From the NCBI GenBank assembly GCA_934045905.1, contig OW203766.1:24298309-24362308 (forward strand): DNA of 64,000 nucleotides, read 5' to 3'. Below the pieces are notes generated by a model, which saw only the letters and a list, made by a program, of their open reading frames with translations, was not told the origin of the DNA and made no database searches. Shown here one piece after another: positions 11,589 to 22,400 of the stretch (its first letter is position 1; each line of letters opens with the position of its first letter). Both the position numbers and the translations under genes were made by a program. This DNA comes from Leuctra nigra. Taxonomy: Eukaryota > Arthropoda > Insecta > Plecoptera > Leuctridae.

Positions 11589-11944
11589 AATGAAATGGAC
11601 GAAAAATAAAAATCTACGGACAACACCGAACAGTGACTGACAGCTGATTTTGAGGTTATGAACGACCACAGCCAGCTAAACGTGAAGCAAAAAAGCAAGG
11701 GAGGGGAAGTGTAAACCATCTCTAAAAAAGGAAGTTCTCAAGCATACGTGAAGGTTGTTGCGAGAAGGCTGTGGGTGATCAGCTGTCAACTCAAGTCAAC
11801 ATGGTGAACGAAAACTGGGATAATTTTGAACTTTTCTGGGAAAATGCATTCCTAATAATGGTATAGGTAAATCAAATTATATTGTAAATGTTTGTTGTAC
11901 ATACACGAATAGCTCTTCAAAGTATTTGGTGACTCGAAGCGAAG
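11589..11944. promoter_or_regulatory. Shared ZMAT5/HEN1 5' region (putative bidirectional promoter)
   Basis: A gap of 356 bp between the divergent start codons of ZMAT5 (minus) and HEN1 (plus). It contains a further ATG at 11802 that opens a 20-codon frame (VNENWDNFELFWENAFLIM after Met) followed by a plausible donor (ATG then GTATAG), which might be a true first HEN1 exon. No core promoter motif was identified with certainty; the bidirectional role is inferred from geometry. Confidence 0.45.
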
Positions 11945-14900
11945 ATGATTGTAATATTTCACCTAATCTACGTGATGGCTTCATCACTTATATCCATTGT
12001 GAGCCATTCAATGTTCACACTGCCTTTTACAAAGAGTAAGCAAGAAGATCAAGGCGACGAAATTGGTGAGCCCTCGAAAGAAGACGTGACCTGCCTAACT
12101 ACTGCATCAGCTAAGGCAGAGGCTGGAACTAAAGGATCTTATGTTCACGACACAGAACCAATCGAAGGATTACAATTCGTTCCTCCAGTGTATGCTCAAC
12201 GGTATGTGGCAGTTCAAAAGGTTTTGATGGACCCTCGATGGAGTGGAAATGTAAAGAAGGTAGCTATGAAAGAACTTAATCTGTTGATTATTTAGAATAA
12301 TTTTAGGTTATAAGCAATGTTCCTTTTTACTCGTAGAACGGGATTATTATTAAATGTCCTGTTACATTTTCCAAATTGGTGGACCTTCCATAAACAAAAA
12401 CTGTTTATTGCATAGCTATTTGCATAGCGTACTAAACTGTAGGTACCTAGTATCTATTGCATATATTGTAGCTAGTCTTTCATGGAACATAACAAATTAA
12501 ATGTAGATTACTCCTTTTTTACAGGTTGTTGATTTTGGTTGCGCTGAGTTTGGGTTTTTCACATATGCCAAACATGTCCCAGGCGTTCAAGAGATATTAA
12601 CAGTTGATATAGACGAGGAACTGTTAAAGCAATGCAAATGCCGTGTGGCTCCTCTCGTATCCGACTACTTGTCAAACCGAGAAACTCCTCTGCGAGTGCG
12701 AGTGTTTGCCGGCAGCATTACTCATCTAGATCGGTGCCTTCTTGGAACTGATGCTGTTGTTTGCATTGAGATTATAGAACATCTTTGGCCAAATGAAGTA
12801 GAAGCAGTGCCTTACACTGTGTTTGGTTTCATCAAGCCTCAAGTTGCCATCTTCACGACTCCAAACTCTGATTTTAACGTCCTTTTCACAAATTTCACGG
12901 GCTTCCGCCATCTCGATCACAAATTTGAATGGTCAAGGGACCAATTTCATTGTTGGTATGAACCTATCAATATCTTACCTAGGTACCTAGTCCTACTGTA
13001 GGAGATCTAAATTTATTGGTCTGAGGAAGTTTGGATTAATTGATCAATCATCAATCATTACTATTTTCGTAATTTTGCCTTCTTACACATCTCAAGATCT
13101 AAGGCTTATGTAGCTCCATACAAACACAATGAATGTAATTTCTTTTAATGTAATTTCTTTTCCAATGGTAGCTCTTACTAAGTTCTGTCCTTATACCATG
13201 CTGATTACCATTTCATTTATCAATGACTAATTTGAACATTTTTCAGGGCATCAAACATTGTCTCCCGATACCCAGACTACGACGTAACTTTCCAAGGCAT
13301 CGGAGCTGGTCCTCCCGGCACGGAGACTTACGGTCATTGCTCACAGATGGCAGTGTTTGTCAAGAGAGGATCGTCCCTTATATTACGAAGCGAAGAAGTA
13401 AGAGTACACAGGTGTTACCATTTGAACGTGCTTTAACATTATTTTTTGCATTGTATGACTCAACAATAATCAAAATTGCTGAAAAGCGATGCTAAAAAAT
13501 TAAAAATAGCCACTCAGAAATTAATGTGGGTTCAAACTTCCACAGCTTCTTGGAGTTTCCAATCTATTTATAGAATCATAGCTAACGCTATTCTTTGTCA
13601 ACAGGAAGGAAGTGACTTTTTTACCCAAGTGTGCGATTATGATTTTCCGTTCCGAGTGGATGGCAGGACAGATGACGAGAAGATTTTACACGAAGCCGAG
13701 TACAGCATTCGCTTGTATGGCCCGAACAATGACTACTGCAACGATGATGGCGTAACTGAGGTGCCCATCTGTCTGCTAATGCCTTGCGTTGAAAAATGGT
13801 GTACGTCGGAAGAGAAACTGATTTCAATACTGGAGGGTAATAACTGGAAAATGTCTGACCGTGACCCTAACAAACCAGCTGTAATATATCCTTATTTCAA
13901 TGATTGTGGTAGTTCCTCCGAGGGCAACGATTATGATGACGAGGATGAACCAGGTCATTCAGCAACGGTTTTGAACGTAGGAGAAACTGTGTGCTATGAT
14001 AATGATGACTGGAATGACTGGGGAGAAGAACCAGAAGATTTTGCAGAAATGTTAGAAAACAACTCCGATGAAACGGATAATCCGATAATACCTTCACCAG
14101 GGATCGTCAATGGGAATGTCAGTTATTCGTCAGCTGTGATACCGGACCAAAAACTTGAACTAAATTTAATGAATATGGCTGTTAACAGTGTAGATAAAGC
14201 TAATACTTGTAAAAAAGCCAAGAAATGGGAACTAAACCAAAGTAACATAGACAGTTGTCTCAAAGTAATGGACAGTTCAACAGATATTGCCCAGACGCGC
14301 GACCTTGTCGATACAAATGGCTTGGAGTGCATTGCAGTGGACGGTTCTTTTTGTGAACTTGCCTCTTTATCATCTTCTAGTTCATGCTTGGGCAAGTTTG
14401 CAGGAGGCTCCAAAACGTCTTTCGGTGATGGATCACGGCGGTCTACATGTTCTCAAGAAATGACAGATAGTCTTGTTGTCAATTTCTCTGAGAGTCAAAA
14501 TACAATAGCTTCAGGTTTCTCCAGTGGACTTGCCACTTCGTCATCTTCTACTTCATGCATGCACAAGTTTCCAGCAAGCCAAGATTTCAACACGTCTAGT
14601 GGTCATGGATCATGCCTGTCCATACGATCTCAAGAAATGACAGATAGTCTTGTTGTAAATTTTTCTGAAAGTCAAAATACAATTAATGACTTGGATGTTG
14701 ATTCTAGCTCAGACGATTATAATTATGTTGATAACTCTCGCTCAGAGCAGGCCATGGATCTGGATTTATCTCCCGACCATTCGGATATTTCACTATCAGA
14801 TGACAGTCAAGGACAAGTAAACATTGACAATCAAGCTGCTCATGTAAATCGAGTCCAACAACCTCACCGAAATAATTTCCCATTTGGTCTCAACGACATT

Positions 14901-15197
14901 GCTGTCGAAAACGGAGATGTTGCTAACAACAATCGTGATGGTGAAGGCAATAACGCGGTTGCAGTCTTAGATGAGGTAATTGTGGTCGATCTAGGACTGC
15001 TGGATGAGGACGATGAAGATCTGGAAGAAGAAAATGAAGATGAAGAGGACGAAGACTTTGAGAATGACAATGAACCACTTCTTCCTCCTGATGATCTTGT
15101 TAACCACTTTCCACCTTGGCTGTTGAATCTGATACAAGTAGTGCACCATGGAGGACCAGAGGGCGGAGGAGCAGGTGAACCAAATGGACATATTTGA
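11945..15197 (+). CDS. HEN1: HEN1 small RNA 2'-O-methyltransferase
   Basis: SAM-dependent enzyme that 2'-O-methylates the 3' ends of piRNAs and Ago2-loaded siRNAs in insects. Exons: 11945-12259, 12525-12955, 13247-13397, 13605-15197; phases agree and total about 829 aa. Seen: substrate-side motif FVPPVYAQRY; SAM-binding VDFGCAEFGF; acidic VDIDEE; the metal-site EIIEHL (E..EH); later the HLDHKFEW block carrying the remaining metal-ligand His; then TFQGIGAGPPG. Exon 4 adds about 450 mostly acidic, Ser/Asp-rich residues after the catalytic domain, with a 59-residue internal duplication (phrase MTDSLVVNFSESQNTI near 14460 and 14637) and a Glu/Asp run near 15000-15070. The N-terminus is uncertain: the Met at 11945 starts a hydrophobic stretch (MIVIFHLIYV) unusual for HEN1, and an upstream exon at 11802 is possible. 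Confidence 0.92.
14350..14692 (+). repeat. 59-residue internal duplication in HEN1 tail
   Basis: Two tandem copies inside the last HEN1 exon, offset 177 bp. Each runs from a Ser-rich start through CxxKF and GHGS/GDGS to the strongly conserved phrase SQEMTDSLVVNFSESQNTI. The first half has diverged while the last 20 residues are identical. The offset is a multiple of three, so the frame is kept. Confidence 0.85.
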
Positions 15198-16199
15198 CTC
15201 ATGAATGCGAGCTTCAATCCATGCAGGGAATATTAATTTTGCTGTGATATCGTGTTCACAAGTTGTAATTCCAAATATGTTCCTCATTTTTATTATTATA
15301 TTATTCTTATTATAATGCCATGCATTTTCTCCAGGCTTCCAATTTATCATTTAACTCATATTATATTTGAGATCAGCCTGGTAGAGCTTAGCTGATAATG
15401 AGTTCATTTACTATTGTTTAGTTTTTCTCTCAAATTCTTATTAGGTATTAGGTACCTTACCGATAGTGTAATCATGATATTTTGCATAGTAATATACTTA
15501 ATGTTTTCTGCGAGCGTCCATTTCATTATTGTGTAGTCAATATACATTTTTAATAGGCTGAATGACATAGACCTGAGATAAAAATTTGGAACCAGTAAAA
15601 ATCATTAATTTTATTATAACTTTAATTGTTACATTAAATTTCAAGTTGATAATTCCAAGTCAAATTATAACTTGGTTGTTTTATTTTTCATTAATTTTAT
15701 TTTGTATTGAATTTGAAATTTGAATAAATTATCTCGACATAAAATCGTACCTAATTATTGTGATCCTTTAATAATTAGTCAATTTTGCTGTCTTTTTCAT
15801 TGCAATTTGGTATGTATTCAGGTGGTATTCAGTTTTTTCAATTATTTTTTTGTTGGAACCAAGAAAATTAGATCTAGTGGAGCGGTCGCTCCACCCAGCC
15901 AAGTCGTACTATACACTCACAGTCACTCAACATACCGTAAATGCCTAATAAACTGAGGAGCAGACCAAACACTTTTACTGTAAGCAACAACATGGCATTT
16001 TCGGCCTACTGGATCTCAAAATTGGTAAATCTCACATTGTTGCGAAATATCTTAATTTCGAGCTATGGCCCACCCCACTACATATACCAAATTTGGGAAC
16101 AATAGGTTATGCCATTTGCGCGCTAGAGGACCGAGAAAACAGTGAAATTACACCACTTTCTGATTCTGAAGATGATGATGATTCTGATGATATCACGAA
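15198..16199 (+). other. HEN1 3'UTR and intergenic flank
   Basis: AT-rich. Candidate poly(A) signals AATAAA at 15723-15728 and 15947-15952. No gene seen. The right end passes into the degenerate tandem array that starts at about 16200. Confidence 0.55.
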
Positions 16200-17010
16200 A
16201 CGTCGCTATCACCGCCACAGCCTAAACGGCTGAACCGATCGACCTGAAATTTTTACCACATGTGCACTTTTGGCGTCTGAGGTGCCTTTTTATAAAACCA
16301 ACCGGAAGCCGCCATTTTGAAACCGGAAGTGACGTCATAACTCAAAAACGTCTGGACCGATTAGAACGAAATTAGCGCCATTCGATTTAGATGGTCATCT
16401 ATATGAAGTATCAATAAAAAAAATATTATTTTCTTATTTTCTAAACCGGAAGTGACGTCATAAATACGCAATATTTAACTTATTTCAACAAATTATACTT
16501 AAAATACGTACATAATTAACTTACATTGTAACATAGACAATACAATTTATATATTCAAGGTAGCAGTGTTCTCGGCCGCCATTCCTGAAACCGGAAGTGA
16601 CGTCATATATCTAAAACGCCTGTACCGATTGCAACTGAACTAGCTCCTGCGTATTCATTCTGCTATTTATTTGAAAAATCAATTGTGAAAAATGAATAAA
16701 TAAATTAATGGTACCGGAAATGGCGGCAGGAACCACTAAATGAAACCGGAAGTGACGTCATATATTACAAACGGCATGACCGATTTTACGGAAATATAGG
16801 GATTAGGAATTCAGATGGTCGTTCATGAAGGTATCAACTAGATAAAACTAGATTGTTTTCTTATTACCTATACCGGAATTCGGCCGCTATTTCAAAACCG
16901 GAAGTGACGTCATGTATCGAAAACGGCTGGATCGATTATAACGAAACTTAAGCTATTCTTCTTGGATAATCATTTTCATCTTATACCAAACGCAACTTTT
17001 CATAGTAACC
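16200..17010 (+). repeat. Degenerate tandem array with CCGGAAGTGACGTCA in every unit
   Basis: Five units of 120-155 bp. The 15-mer CCGGAAGTGACGTCA is exactly conserved at 16323, 16446, 16591, 16746 and 16898 (start positions), while the rest of each unit has drifted. Most units continue with a phrase like AAAACGGCTGGACCGATT, a GATGGTCAT-like segment and a T-rich end. The 15-mer joins an ETS-type core (CCGGAAGTG) to a full cAMP-response-element palindrome (TGACGTCA). No coding capacity. Whether it binds factors is inference. Confidence 0.8.
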
Positions 17011-17103
17011 AAATCGGTTGAGGCGTATTTTTTTAAAGAAATTAGTCCCTGCTCGGACATGTGCTACAAGCTGTATGAATAAACTAACAAAAGAAGTGAT
17101 ATC

Positions 17104-18236
17104 CCAGAAAAAACACTCCGTGTAAAAATACCAGCCAAGTCTCTTTAACTATAAAAAAAAATAGAAGAAATCTAAAAATTCAGCACTGAAAAGGAGTGAT
17201 ATCAAAAAAGGAGCCAAGTCAACGAATTTTCCAAATTTTAATCGTACCATTGAAATAAAAATATCAACCCCCGAGAAATACTTAAAAAAAGGACTTGGCG
17301 CATCGTTTTTTTAAAGAAATTTTTCTATTCTTAAGCTTATGCCACTCACATACTACGTAGTTCAGAAATGCCTAGAAAAATTGGGACAAAACTTTCAAAT
17401 TAAATATTGAACATTCTGTAAAATATTTTAAATTTAAATATAAGTACGCAAAGAAACATAGCATTGTCTTACAAGCAATAAATACAGAACAGTTGTGTTT
17501 GTGATTGGTAGGTACCTATAGTTTTGTGGGTACATCAACATACCTACTACAGCATTATTCTTTGAACCTTCTCGCCGTGTAATTAATTGCTATTAATTAA
17601 CATTTTATACCAAAAAAATTCATAAATTACATAACGTATTACTTTAGATAAAAATCTAGTCAGTAATTATTTGAGCAGCATGGCTCAGTGCACTAGTCAC
17701 TTATACAAATCTCATTGACGGCCTTCTTGTAATGAGCGCTTTCGCTATTTCCCTCAGTCACGATATTGAGAAGTATGATTGATTAATATGACCCTAGAAA
17801 TAGTGGCAATAACGAATAGACTAGGCCGCTTCCGTTTATTCGTTATTCGTTTATCCGTTTATTTCCTCTGAATATTGACAAAATACCAAAACTGCCAGTA
17901 GGTAAGAGTACTAGTTATATTAAAACGTAGTATGATTCGTCGATAATGAATGTGATATACTCAGGAAAATATACTTGTAGAGTTCTTCCTATACTTTTAG
18001 GATAGAAAAGTGTCTTTAAAAAAACGATGCGCCAAGTCCTTTTTTTAAGTATTTCTCGGGGGTTGATATTTTTATTTCAATGGTACGATTAAAATTTGGA
18101 AAATTCGTTGACTTGGCTCCTTTTTTGATATCACTCCTTTTCAGTGCTGAATTTTTAGATTTCTTCTATTTTTTTTTATAGTTAAAGAGACTTGGCTGGT
18201 ATTTTTACATGGAGTGTTTTTTCTGGTTGTACCTAC
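17104..18236. mobile_element. Long-TIR element, about 215-bp near-identical arms
   Basis: Inverted arms at 17104-17317 and 18012-18236 are almost identical in reverse complement (for example GGACTTGGCGCATCG at 17291 and its complement at 18024). About 690 bp of unrelated AT-rich sequence separates them, with no transposase frame. The ends read CCAGAAAAAACACTCC. It abuts the palindrome at 18247-18916. Confidence 0.85.
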
Positions 18237-18246
18237 TTCCACCAAT

Positions 18247-18916
18247 AGTCCAGTCAAATGAGAGATTTACCCAAAACAAATTGCAACATTTGGTTTTTTG
18301 GTGTCATTCTCTTCAGAAAAATGCCCTCTACAACATATCCAAAATCCGCGCACCGGAAGTACTTTTTAATCACTGTTTAATTTAATTTCCCATGTTAATT
18401 TCATCTTGCAAAAAAAACTTTTTTTCATGTAACTCCGATTTTGACGAAACTTGGCAGAATTGTTCACCATCCTAAATGAACACAAAACGCTCTCTGAGCG
18501 TTTTTCTCTAAATCTTATCGTTTGGGAAATATAGCCCATCGAAAAGTCATATTTTAGTCCGTTTTCGACGATTTCGGTCACTTTGAGTGTAATTTGACGT
18601 TTTGCGAGGTCCATATTTCCCAAACGATAAGATTTAGAGGAAAACGCTCAGAAAGCTATTTGTTTCATTTGTGATGGTGAACAATTCTGCCAAGTTTCGT
18701 CAAAATCGGAGTAACATGAAAAATTTTTTTTTTGCAAGATGAAATTAACATGGGAAATTAAATTAAACAGTGATTAAAAAGTACTTCCGGTGCGCGGATT
18801 TTGGCGGATTTTGGATATGTTGTAGAGGGCATTTTTCTGAAGAGAATGACACCAAAAAACAAAATGTTGCAATTTGTTTTGGGTTTGGCCATTTTTAAGC
18901 TTGATTTGACTGGACT
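18247..18916. mobile_element. Giant hairpin element, about 290-300 bp arms
   Basis: Two arms (about 18247-18535 and 18608-18916) with a loop near 70 bp pair almost throughout. Outer ends AGTCCAGTCAAAT; inner parts include CAAACGATAAGATTTAGAG and its complement. One arm reads through an apparent 85-residue minus-strand frame, but that is only the palindrome and not a gene. No target duplication was proved. Confidence 0.85.
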
Positions 18917-19430
18917 ACAAACGATGAATTGCAGGTACCTACTTCTTATTCATTATTCGAGTTTTCAACTATATTACGAAAATTTTTTAGTTGATTTTGA
19001 AGTAAAATTGCAGGAATGCAGATAATACACTTTTGTATTTTTCCCGCGTCATGCGTGTTGACATTTGAACAGCCAATGAGCGCGTAGTAAATTGAGTTGA
19101 TGAGTGGGGGAAAGTCATACATGCGTTTGTCAAGGGAGTCATGAAGGTAACAAACATTTCCCTTTAAATTGTTATTTTGGGTGTTTTACACTTTGGCATC
19201 GAACTATTTATTAATTATTCACGTAGTTGTATGATGTCAATACATTTTCAGTATGTCGAAGAAAGTGGGAGTATGTAATTTAACGTTATTTTCCTACATG
19301 TTTATTTTTAGGATCAAGTTACTAGCGGAATGGTGGTCTGTCAGTGTGCGTTCACTGAAGGCTGACGCGAAACGGAAAGACCAGTAGTACCTACTTGATT
19401 ACAATAGGTAGAACAACTATTATTTATTAA
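18917..19430. other. DCAF8 upstream region / 5'UTR
   Basis: Spacer between the hairpin element and the DCAF8 start codon. A non-coding first exon may end near 19385 or 19406 (possible GT donors), but this cannot be settled. No other gene. Confidence 0.45.
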
Positions 19431-22400
19431 ATGGCATCGAATTCAGAGGATGGAGAGCTAGGAGGAAATAGTGCTGATTGTGTAACTGAACCTGAACCTA
19501 TGGATTCTACGGTAGCCGATATTTTGAATTCCGAGTCCTCAGTCCAAATATCTGATCAGTTGGTTGAATCTGTAATTACTACCCATGATGTAGAAAATAT
19601 GCCCCAAACTGCTCAAGACAACAAAAGTGACAATGGTCAAAACCAGGACGATAAAAAAATTATCTTGGTCAAGCAATTCCAAACAAAGCAAGGTGATGAT
19701 AGCCAGACAGGTTCTGGCGATGCACCATCTACAAGCACTGACGTTGGTGGGACTGGCGACAGTAGAACTGGTGATGGTAAGAGTTCAAAGTATCGCCGGC
19801 ATGAGTTGGTTGATGAGGAAGGGACATCCGATGATACCTGGCCAAGATCTGTACCTGCGGAACAAGCTTCCATCACGGATGAAGTTGACTTGTCTCAGCT
19901 GAGCTACAGCAGTAGTAGTACACCATCAAGCTCTTCGTCCAGTGATGCTGATAGCCAACAAGAGAGCTATGAAACTACATTTCGGTCTAAAAAGCGTCCG
20001 TCCAATGCTTCGTCAGATGCAGAGGATGAAAAAATACTAAACTCTGTAATGTCTAAAGACAAACCGAAACACAAATGGTTTGTGGTGCAAGAGGTTGTCA
20101 ACAGGTACCTATGACATTGCAATTTTATTTAAATTACCTAGAGGCTATTTACCTAATTAATTTGTTGCAATTAGTAGGTATAAAATGTCTCATTTGTGTA
20201 GGTACTACCAATTTTTTATTGAATTGTGTCTTGCTCTTGCATCATCTGTTTGATCCATCAATATAATTGTAATAAAAATAGTTGCATAACTGAATTAAAT
20301 GTGTGTGTTTAACAGACAAAAGGGATACAGCAGTCGTTACCATGACATCGACTTATTTCGTCAGCGATGCTACAGCTCACTTCACACCGTCCAACGTCTC
20401 GAGCTAATGTACAAACTGGATAACCATGATGGCTGTGTCAACACTCTACACTTCAACAGTTCCGGCTCCTTGCTGGCAAGCGGATCCGACGACCTCACAA
20501 TTGTACTGTGGAAATGGGCTTCCGGTCGTCCGGCCGTCAAATACAAGAGTGGACACAGGAGCAACGTTTTCCAAGCAAAGTTCTTGCCGTTTTCAGGCGA
20601 CACGCATATTGTGTCATGCAGTCGGGATGGTCAGGTGGGTCAACCTGTGACATTAATTATAATTACTTACGTATTGGGTTTAATTAATTTACATATGCTA
20701 AATATTAACCTAGTTAAAACTTTTAATTAGGTACCCAACCAATAATTATACTAATAACAATAATAATTGATCCCTGTTTCTAACACATTGGGTTGGGATT
20801 TTGCCTCCAACACTTGGGCCGCAGGTCTCCTGGAAACCAGCTGGTCACGCCTGGTGTTTCCTCCTCATCTTCATCCTCTTCTTCTTCCATTTCCAATTGT
20901 TTCACAAATCCATTCACCTGGCTCTGTCCCCCCATTAGACTCCAACTCATTCCACCTTCCTCCTCTCTCCTGCACATCCTCTATGATCACTCCGATCCAC
21001 CTCTCTCTCGGGCGTCCTGCTCTCCGAGCTCCCACCCCACTACAGCCGTCTCGAATACCGGCATTGGTACAATTTCTTTTTCTGAATTCACTTTGCACTA
21101 GTCCTATTTAGTCCTATTCTATTCCCATCTCATGTACCTACCTATCTAGGAGATTAAGCAGTAGGTACTACTCCAAATTGTTGAACCTTAATTTAGTGAT
21201 GTGGGCTGGGAATATTCCCGCCCAGCAAATAAATTCCCCAAAATTGGGGTGCATCTAGCTATAAGGTCGTCATCAAATGCCAAACTAAATAGGTGTCTGA
21301 AGCCAATTTAAGGAGTGTATCAACATTCTATATTTCAATGCAATTGCAATAACAAAATAGTAAATTATGTACAATATACCTATATAATCTTTTTCTAGTA
21401 AAATCCACAAAATTCCTGAAAATATTCCGGGAATATTCCCGGAAATTTTCCTGGGAGTATTCCCCATAAATAAATTCCCTGGAATATAACATCTACGCAC
21501 CTTAATAATGATAATGATTTTGAACCAGGTGCGATTGGCAGAAATGTCGTCGGAGGGAGTCTGTCGGTCCACGAAGAAGCTGGCTACACATTGTGGAGCC
21601 GTTCACAAGCTGGCCGTTCAGTGTGAGACGCCACATGTGTTTCTCAGCTGTGCTGAAGATGCCCAAGTATTCAGTATCGATGTGCGCGAAGAAGCACCAA
21701 ACAAGTGAGACAATCGCATTTGTTCATTGCTTGTATAGGAAGTTGTTTCTTTGCACCTACTTGTTTGTACATTTGTTTCTTAATTCTTACACCATACACC
21801 ATATTTTAGATTTCTTATTTCAATTGATTATGATTCCTATACCTACCACGAGATAGTAAATGAATCAAATGATCAATGTGCTAGAATAAAGAAGACTTTC
21901 ACTTTAGGTCCACATAGACCATTTTTGCGTTTCACTTTTTTCTAAAATAAAATAACCAATCACAAGTCTGCCATGAGCAGTTTTTGGACTTGTGATTGGT
22001 CTAAGAAAAAAACACAAAAACGGTCTATTTGGATCCAGTTTTAGTACAATTAGGTAGTAAGACCTCTAACTAAAGATATATTTTTTATGTTTTCACCAGA
22101 ATCTTATGTGTGAAGGAAGAACAACGAAAGATTCCTCTCTACGGTATCCACTCGAACCCCATCAACAACAATGAATTCTGCGTGAACGGGCGTAATAATT
22201 ATATCCGCATCTATGACAAGAGAAGGATAGAGGCAGACAAAATGTCACTACCTCTCAAACAATTCTGTCCCCATCATTTGGTATGTTCTTTTTTCTATAG
22301 ATTTTGTGTAGAACTTTTGTGGAAGAGAGCAACCTAATCATTTTTGTTCTCCGACAGATGTTTGCCAAATCCAGTACGCAAGTGACCAGTGCTGTGTTTA

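Noticed and set aside
14864..15217. Ser-rich minus frame overlapping the HEN1 tail
   Set aside because: Antisense of GAA/GAT acidic codons of the genuine HEN1 exon.
18366..18623. 85-codon minus frame upstream of DCAF8
   Set aside because: It lies across the arm of a 300-bp palindrome, and its partner arm has a comparable frame; no family resemblance.
20793..21101. Ser-rich plus-strand frame of 102 codons in DCAF8 intron 2
   Set aside because: It is the antisense of a LINE ORF2 tail on the minus strand and of its Glu-rich codons.
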